This document shows, in pieces, positions 59,218-64,000 of a DNA stretch of 64,000 nucleotides. Position numbers and translations under genes: made by a program. The stretch is from Actinomycetota bacterium. Its GTDB lineage: Bacteria > Actinomycetota > Actinomycetes > S36-B12 > UBA10799. How positions within the stretch are numbered: position 1 is the stretch's first letter; each line of letters begins with the position of its first letter. Under the pieces are notes generated by a model that was not told the origin of the DNA, did no database searches, and saw only the letters and a program-made list of their open reading frames with translations. The stretch is from contig JACJWR010000004.1 of NCBI GenBank assembly GCA_020637055.1, positions 186,001 through 250,000 of the forward strand. Reading direction: 5' to 3'.

Positions 59218-60545
59218 CACGACACCACCCTGGTTGCGGCTCGACGCACCTTGCGGCGCCTGGTTTGCGGGTCGGTGCGGGCGTCGGCGCGGGTTCGCAG
59301 GCCGTGGAAGGCGGTGTAGGTGGCGGCGCAGTCGATCACTTCGAGGTCTCGGGCGCTCGCCGGGAGTTCGACTCCGGGTGCGTACGGGTCTTCGATCACG
59401 ACGTGATCGACCCCGGCATGCAGCAGACGGACGGCGAGATCACGCCGCCGGTCGCCGGTGGCGATCACCGTGCGGCCGCGCAGCTTCTCGAAGGGCACAT
59501 CCCATAGCCAGGACGGATCACGGCCGTCGGCGTCGTTCGCGTTGATCGTGATGATCACCGGCGCCGGCGCCGGTGGCATGACCGTCAACAGTTCCGACCA
59601 CGATGCCGGATTCTTGGCCAGCAGCAGGCGCACGTCCAGGGCGCCGATGGTACGGACCTCGTAGCGCCCGGACACCGCGGTGACCGTGGCCATCCGCTGC
59701 ACCGAGGTGCGCGCGTCGAGACCGAGTACGTCGGTCGCGGCAGCCAGCGCGAGGGTGGCGTTCGCGGCGTTGAACCACCCCGGCAAGGCCAGGTCGGAGA
59801 GGTCGAAACGCCTCCGGTCGGGGCCGACGGCGGTGAACCGGCCGTCGTCGATCTGGAATCGCCAGGCCGGCTCAGGGCGCTGCTGGCCGCAACTCGTGCA
59901 ACGCCATCCCTCGACGCCGCCGAACCGCAGCAGACCGCCGCATTCCAGGCAGACGCTGGCATCGGCAGTCCAGTTCTGACCTGCGGAGACCCACAACACG
60001 CGGGGAGCCGAACGCGCCGCCCAGGTGACGATGGGGTCATCGCAGTTGGCCACCACGGTGGTGCGCTCCGGGCACGACTCGAGCATGGTGCGCCACTTCC
60101 GGGCGACCATGGCGACTTCGTTCATGCGGTCGAGCTGGTCGCGCGTGAGGTTGCCGAGCAGCAGCGCCCGCGGGCGGGTGTCCGGCAGGATCAGCGGCAG
60201 ATAGGCCTCGTCCACCTCGAGCACGGCCTGCCCGCGGGGGTGGCCGTAGGCCAGCGCCGAGAGCACACCGTCGGTCATGTTCGCGCCGGTCTCCTGGGTC
60301 ACCACCGGGCCGGTCTGACCCACCGCGGTGGCGAGCAGTCGGGTGGTGGAGGTCTTGCCGTTGGTGGCCGAGACGAGCGCCGCGACTCGATCGCCCGCCA
60401 AGTCGCGCATCGCTCCCGGCGACACCTTCAGGATCACCTTTCCGCCCACCACCAGACCTTCGCCGCGGCCGGTGAGGCGGGAGGCGGCACTGGCGGTTCG
60501 GCCTGCGAGGACCGCCGCACGCGTTCGAAACGGAGTCGGGGGCAT
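59217..60545 (-). CDS. murT: Lipid II isoglutaminyl synthase, Mur-ligase subunit MurT
   Basis: A 442-residue Mur-ligase-fold enzyme. The P-loop is LVSATNGKTSTTRLLA, followed by EVDEAYLPLIL and NLTRDQLDRMNE. A zinc-ribbon insertion characteristic of MurT (CLECGG...CTSCGQ, about residues 205-225) and a C-terminal DUF1727 domain (NPASWSELL) are present. With GatD it amidates the alpha-carboxyl of D-glutamate in lipid II. TAGCAT (reverse, 60553-60558) lies seven nucleotides before the ATG, so the murT-gatD pair probably starts leaderless. Confidence 0.94.
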   Translation of the reverse strand: MPPTPFRTRAAVLAGRTASAASRLTGRGEGLVVGGKVILKVSPGAMRDLAGDRVAALVSATNGKTSTTRLLATAVGQTGPVVTQETGANMTDGVLSALAYGHPRGQAVLEVDEAYLPLILPDTRPRALLLGNLTRDQLDRMNEVAMVARKWRTMLESCPERTTVVANCDDPIVTWAARSAPRVLWVSAGQNWTADASVCLECGGLLRFGGVEGWRCTSCGQQRPEPAWRFQIDDGRFTAVGPDRRRFDLSDLALPGWFNAANATLALAAATDVLGLDARTSVQRMATVTAVSGRYEVRTIGALDVRLLLAKNPASWSELLTVMPPAPAPVIITINANDADGRDPSWLWDVPFEKLRGRTVIATGDRRRDLAVRLLHAGVDHVVIEDPYAPGVELPASARDLEVIDCAATYTAFHGLRTRADARTDPQTRRRKVRRAATRVVS

Positions 60546-60610
60546 GCCCCCGATGCTACTTGTCGGCCCACGCCGCACCGGATATCAGCGGTGCGCGAGC
60601 CTCCCGCGGG

Positions 60611-62911
60611 TCAACCGCGGTGCCGGAGCCACACCACGCCGAGCGGGGGCAGCGACACCGTCGCCGAAGCGGGTCGGCCGTGCCAGGGATCCTCCCAGGC
60701 CATCACCGAGCCGAGGTTGCCCACGCCGGAGCCGCCGTATTCGACGGCGTCGGTGTTGACGATCTCCGCCCATTCGCCGCTGAAGGGCAGCCCGACCCGA
60801 TAGTCCAGGTGGGGAACCGCCGAGAAGTTCGCCAGACACGCGACCACTGAGCCGTCCGCAGCCCAGCGCAGCCACGAGAACACGTTGTTGCCCGCGTCGT
60901 TCGCGTCGATCCACTCGAAGCCCTCGGGGGAGTTGTCCTGCTGCCACAGGGCCGGGTTGTCGGTGTAGGCCCGGTTGATGTCGCCGACGAGTCGCAGCAT
61001 GCCGGCGTTCTCGGAATGATCCAGCAGCCACCAGTCCAACCCGCGGCCTTCATTCCACTCCGACTCCTGCGCGAACTCCGATCCCATGAAGATCAACTGC
61101 TTGCCGGGGTGGGCCCACATGTAGGCGAGGTAGGCCCGCAGGTTGGCCAGTTGTTGCCAGCGGTCGCCCGGCATCTTGCGCAGCAGCGATCCTTTGCCGT
61201 GCACCACCTCGTCGTGGGAGATCGGCAGGATGTACTGCTCGCTCCAGGCGTAAACCATGGCGAAGGTCATCTCGTGGTGGTGGTACTGGCGGTAGATCGG
61301 CTCCCGCGACATGTAGTCGAGCGAGTCGTGCATCCAGCCCATGTTCCACTTGAATCCGAAGCCGAGGCCGCCGAGGTGGGTCGGTCGGGTGACGCCGGGC
61401 CACGCCGTCGACTCCTCGGCGATCGTCACCACACCCGGGATCCGCTTGTAGACGGTGGCGTTCATCTCCTGCAGGAACGCGACCGCCTCCAGGTTCTCCC
61501 TGCCGCCGTAGGCGTTCGGCGTCCACTCGCCGTCCCGCCGGGAGTAGTCGAGGTAGAGCATCGAGGCCACCGCGTCCACCCGCAGGCCGTCGATGTGGAA
61601 TTCCTCGCACCAGTAGACCGCGTTCGCCACCAGGAAGTTGCGCACCTCCCGCCGGCCGAAGTCGAACACGTAGGTGCCCCAGTCGGGGTGCTCGCCCCGA
61701 CGGGGGTCGGGGTGTTCGTAGAGCGGGGTGCCGTCGAATCGCGCGAGCGCGAATTCGTCCTTCGGGAAGTGCGCCGGAACCCAGTCGACCAGCACCCCGA
61801 TCCCCGCCGAATGCAGTCGGTCGATGACGTGGCGGAACTCGTCCGGGTTTCCGAAGCGCGACGTCGGCGCGTAGTAGGAGGTCACCTGGTAGCCCCAGGA
61901 ACCGCCGAACGGATGCTCCATGACCGGCATGAACTCGACGTGGGTGAAGCCCTGGCCCAACACATAGTTGGTGAGGTGTTCGGCGAGTTCGGTGTAGGTG
62001 AGTCCGGGCCGCCACGAGCCGAGGTGCACCTCGTAGATGCTCATCGGGCCGTTGTGCGGATCCGAGACGGCGCGACGGGCGAGCCACTCGTCGTCGTTCC
62101 ACTCGTAGTGGCTCTCGAAAACGACTGACGCCGTCGCCGGCGGCACCTCGGTGTACTGGGCGAACGGATCGGCCTTCAGCCGACGGACGCCGTCCCGGCC
62201 GAGGATCTCGTACTTGTAGCGGCTGCCGGCGCCGATCTCGGGCACGAAGAGTTCCCACACGCCGGAGGAGCCGAGGGTTCGCATCGGGGCGCTGGTGCCG
62301 TCCCAGTAGTTGAAGTCGCCCACTACCCGCACACCCTGGGCGTTGGGCGCCCAGACCGCGAACGAGACCCCGTGGATCGGCCCGTTGGGGGAGTCGTACA
62401 CGTGGGTGTGGGCGCCCATCACCTGCCACAACTGCTCGTGGCGGCCCTCGGTGATCAGGTGTAGGTCCATCTCACCGAGCGTGGGCAGGAACCGGTAGGC
62501 GTCGTCCGCCGGCAGCGGGTCGCCGCCGTAGGAGACGCTGAGCCGGTAGTCCGGTACCGCCTCGAACGGCAGCACGGTGCGCCAGACCCCGCGATGTTCG
62601 TGCTCCATCGGGTAGCGATCGTCGCCGACGACGATGTCCACCGCCGTCGCGGCCGGACGCAGCACCCGCACCGTGACGGCGCCGGAGTGCGGGTGCGGGC
62701 CGAGGATCTCGTGCGGGTTGGCGTGCCGACCCTCCACCAGCGCGTCGAGGCCGGCGGTGTCGACCGGGATGGGGGTCGGTGACACGGCTCCCGCGGAGCG
62801 CTTGGCGGTCGTCTTCTTGCTCGGTTTGCGTGCCCCCGACTTCTTGGCCGCCGGCTTCGCGGCACTCGCCTTCGCTGGCGGTGGGGTGCTCGTCGAGTCG
62901 TGCTCGGTCAT
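60611..62911 (-). CDS. glgB: 1,4-alpha-glucan branching enzyme
   Basis: A 766-residue GH13 enzyme. After a Lys/Ala/Pro-rich N-terminus (about 1-45) come the N1 and CBM48 modules (YDSPNGPIHGVSFAVWAPN). The catalytic barrel has IDGLRVDAVASMLY (Asp nucleophile), TIAEESTAWP (Glu acid/base) and ISHDEVVHGKGSLL. It adds alpha-1,6 branches to alpha-glucan. Its ATG shares a base with the glgE stop (TGATG), so the two are coupled in the GlgE glycogen pathway. The Lys-rich leader is not part of the catalytic fold. Confidence 0.96.
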   Translation of the reverse strand: MTEHDSTSTPPPAKASAAKPAAKKSGARKPSKKTTAKRSAGAVSPTPIPVDTAGLDALVEGRHANPHEILGPHPHSGAVTVRVLRPAATAVDIVVGDDRYPMEHEHRGVWRTVLPFEAVPDYRLSVSYGGDPLPADDAYRFLPTLGEMDLHLITEGRHEQLWQVMGAHTHVYDSPNGPIHGVSFAVWAPNAQGVRVVGDFNYWDGTSAPMRTLGSSGVWELFVPEIGAGSRYKYEILGRDGVRRLKADPFAQYTEVPPATASVVFESHYEWNDDEWLARRAVSDPHNGPMSIYEVHLGSWRPGLTYTELAEHLTNYVLGQGFTHVEFMPVMEHPFGGSWGYQVTSYYAPTSRFGNPDEFRHVIDRLHSAGIGVLVDWVPAHFPKDEFALARFDGTPLYEHPDPRRGEHPDWGTYVFDFGRREVRNFLVANAVYWCEEFHIDGLRVDAVASMLYLDYSRRDGEWTPNAYGGRENLEAVAFLQEMNATVYKRIPGVVTIAEESTAWPGVTRPTHLGGLGFGFKWNMGWMHDSLDYMSREPIYRQYHHHEMTFAMVYAWSEQYILPISHDEVVHGKGSLLRKMPGDRWQQLANLRAYLAYMWAHPGKQLIFMGSEFAQESEWNEGRGLDWWLLDHSENAGMLRLVGDINRAYTDNPALWQQDNSPEGFEWIDANDAGNNVFSWLRWAADGSVVACLANFSAVPHLDYRVGLPFSGEWAEIVNTDAVEYGGSGVGNLGSVMAWEDPWHGRPASATVSLPPLGVVWLRHRG

Positions 62912-64000
62912 CAGGCTGCTCCCTGCCGGAGGTGGAGGATGTGGGCGCATTGGACGTGTGGGTCGAGGCGGATGAAGTTGTGTTCCCGCCACAGGAACGT
63001 GGTGTCGGTGACTTCGTCGCGGACCCGGAACGACTCGTGCCATTCCATGCCCAGGGCCGGCATGTCCAGGTGCAGCGTCGTCTCCCGGGCGGCGTGCGGA
63101 TCCAGGGTGCACACCACGATCACGGTGTCGTCGCCGTCGGACTTCGAGAACGCGATGATGTTCTCGTCGTCGACGTGGTGGAAGGTCAGGTCGCGCAACT
63201 GTTGCAGGGCCGGGTGCCGCCGGCGGATGTCGTTGAGCAGGGTCAGGTAGGGCGCGAGCGAATCGCCCCGCTGCTCGGCGGCGTCGTAGTCCCGCGGGCG
63301 GTAGGAGAATTTCTCCGTGTCGAGGTACTCCTCGCTGCCGGGTTTGACTGCAACGTGCTCGAACAACTCGAAGCCGGAGTAGATCCCGTAGGTGGGCGAC
63401 AAGGTAGCGGCCAAGGTGGCCCGGATCGCGAAGGCGCCGCGGCCGCCGTACTGCAGGTAGGCGTGCAGGATGTCCGGGGTGTTGGCGAAGAAATTCGGAC
63501 GCATGTAGGCGCTGGCCTCGCCGGCGAGGTAGTGCAGATACTCCTCGAGTTCCCACTTCGCGTTGCGCCAGGTGAAGTAGGTGTAGCTCTGGTGGAAGCC
63601 GACCTCGGCCAACGCTCGCATCATGGGCGGTTTGGTGAACGCCTCGGCGAGGAACAGCACATCCGGATCGGTCTCGCGGATCTCGCCCAGCAGTCGGTCC
63701 CAGAATCGGACCGGTTTGGTGTGCGGATTGTCCACGCGGAACACCCGGACGCCGCGATCCATCCAGAACCGCAGGATCCGCAGCGCCTCCCGATGCAGAC
63801 CTTCCGGGTCGCCGTCGAACCAGATGGGGTAGATGTCCTGGTACTTCTTGGGCGGATTCTCGGCGTAGGCGATGGAGCCGTCGGCACGCAGCTGGAACCA
63901 GGGCTTGCCGGAGGTGGCCCAGGGATGATCCGGGGTGGCCTGCAGGGCGAAGTCGAGGGCCACCTCCATGCCCAACTCGGCGGTTCGGGCGACGAAGACG
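62911..64000 (-). CDS. glgE: Alpha-1,4-glucan:maltose-1-phosphate maltosyltransferase GlgE, C-terminal part
   Basis: The visible 363 codons are the C-terminal part of a GH13 subfamily 3 enzyme; the 5' end lies beyond the window. It shows WFDGDPEGL, the nucleophile region VRVFRVDNPHTKP (Asp), FLAEAFTKPPMMRAL (Glu), and PNFFANTPDILHAYLQYGG. GlgE extends alpha-glucan with maltose-1-phosphate made from trehalose by TreS and maltokinase, which are presumably upstream outside the window. It is cotranslated with glgB. Confidence 0.96.
   Translation of the reverse strand, partial: VFVARTAELGMEVALDFALQATPDHPWATSGKPWFQLRADGSIAYAENPPKKYQDIYPIWFDGDPEGLHREALRILRFWMDRGVRVFRVDNPHTKPVRFWDRLLGEIRETDPDVLFLAEAFTKPPMMRALAEVGFHQSYTYFTWRNAKWELEEYLHYLAGEASAYMRPNFFANTPDILHAYLQYGGRGAFAIRATLAATLSPTYGIYSGFELFEHVAVKPGSEEYLDTEKFSYRPRDYDAAEQRGDSLAPYLTLLNDIRRRHPALQQLRDLTFHHVDDENIIAFSKSDGDDTVIVVCTLDPHAARETTLHLDMPALGMEWHESFRVRDEVTDTTFLWREHNFIRLDPHVQCAHILHLRQGAA

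Noticed and set aside
62912..63556. Longer glgB reading frame starting inside glgE
   Set aside because: The upstream part is Arg/Pro-rich antisense-like sequence, while ATG 62911 overlaps the glgE stop and starts the plausible N-terminus.

Overview
The window is high-GC DNA (roughly two thirds G+C by eye) from an actinomycete (phylum Actinomycetota). The placement rests on the block argS-lysA-hom-thrC-thrB-rho-rpmE-prfA-prmC-tsaC/glyA-wecA-atp operon-murA-nucS. It is supported by the mismatch endonuclease NucS, a long (273 aa) ATP synthase delta subunit, MurA with Asp in place of the catalytic Cys, MurT/GatD, GlgE/GlgB, and many GTG/TTG and apparently leaderless starts. I cannot assign a family or genus. 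There are no rRNA genes and one tRNA, Arg(CCG).

Layout. 1-1929: end of a MarR-type regulator, an MFS exporter and an unknown small protein. 1946-7480: a galactoside-utilisation locus, with a GH1 glycosidase and a sugar MFS transporter divergent from galK-galT. 7570-11942: peroxiredoxin, alpha/beta hydrolase, VanZ-like protein, LCP cell-wall ligase, tRNA-Arg and a lipoprotein. 11972-24636: argS, lysine/threonine biosynthesis (lysA, hom, thrC, thrB), then rho, rpmE, prfA, prmC, tsaC and glyA. 24665-33754: wecA and a complete F1Fo ATP synthase operon with two accessory membrane proteins, closed by a strong hairpin. 33834-42150: cobalamin adenosyltransferase, murA, 3-hydroxybutyryl-CoA dehydrogenase, ethylmalonyl-CoA mutase, nucS and a tandem-duplicated 3-hydroxyacyl-CoA dehydrogenase. 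42183-48489: two hydrolases, an SDR, an acyltransferase-SGNH protein and an ABC-F ATPase. 48589-52776: crotonyl-CoA carboxylase/reductase, epimerase, thiolase and MeaB. 52905-55440: a decayed phage-derived island. 55752-64000: isobutyryl-CoA mutase large subunit, thioredoxin-TPR protein, GatD-MurT, GlgB and partial GlgE.

Two themes stand out. First, thiolase, 3-hydroxybutyryl-CoA dehydrogenase, Ccr, epimerase, a B12-dependent ethylmalonyl-CoA mutase, a B12 adenosyltransferase and MeaB supply most of the upper ethylmalonyl-CoA pathway. IcmA connects this to isobutyryl-CoA (valine) carbon. The late steps (methylsuccinyl-CoA dehydrogenase, mesaconyl-CoA hydratase, lyase) are not in the window.

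Second, 52905-55440 on the minus strand looks like a MuF-type (phage head protein) polymorphic-toxin locus. It has two modules, each made of the same 42-nt linker repeat, a different toxin tip (PD-(D/E)xK nuclease-like or ADP-ribosyltransferase-like), a small overlapping downstream gene (candidate immunity) and the same 41-nt terminator repeat. Module 1 is interrupted by one homopolymer frameshift exactly at the linker/toxin joint. Module 2 is clearly degraded. This is the most unusual part of the window.
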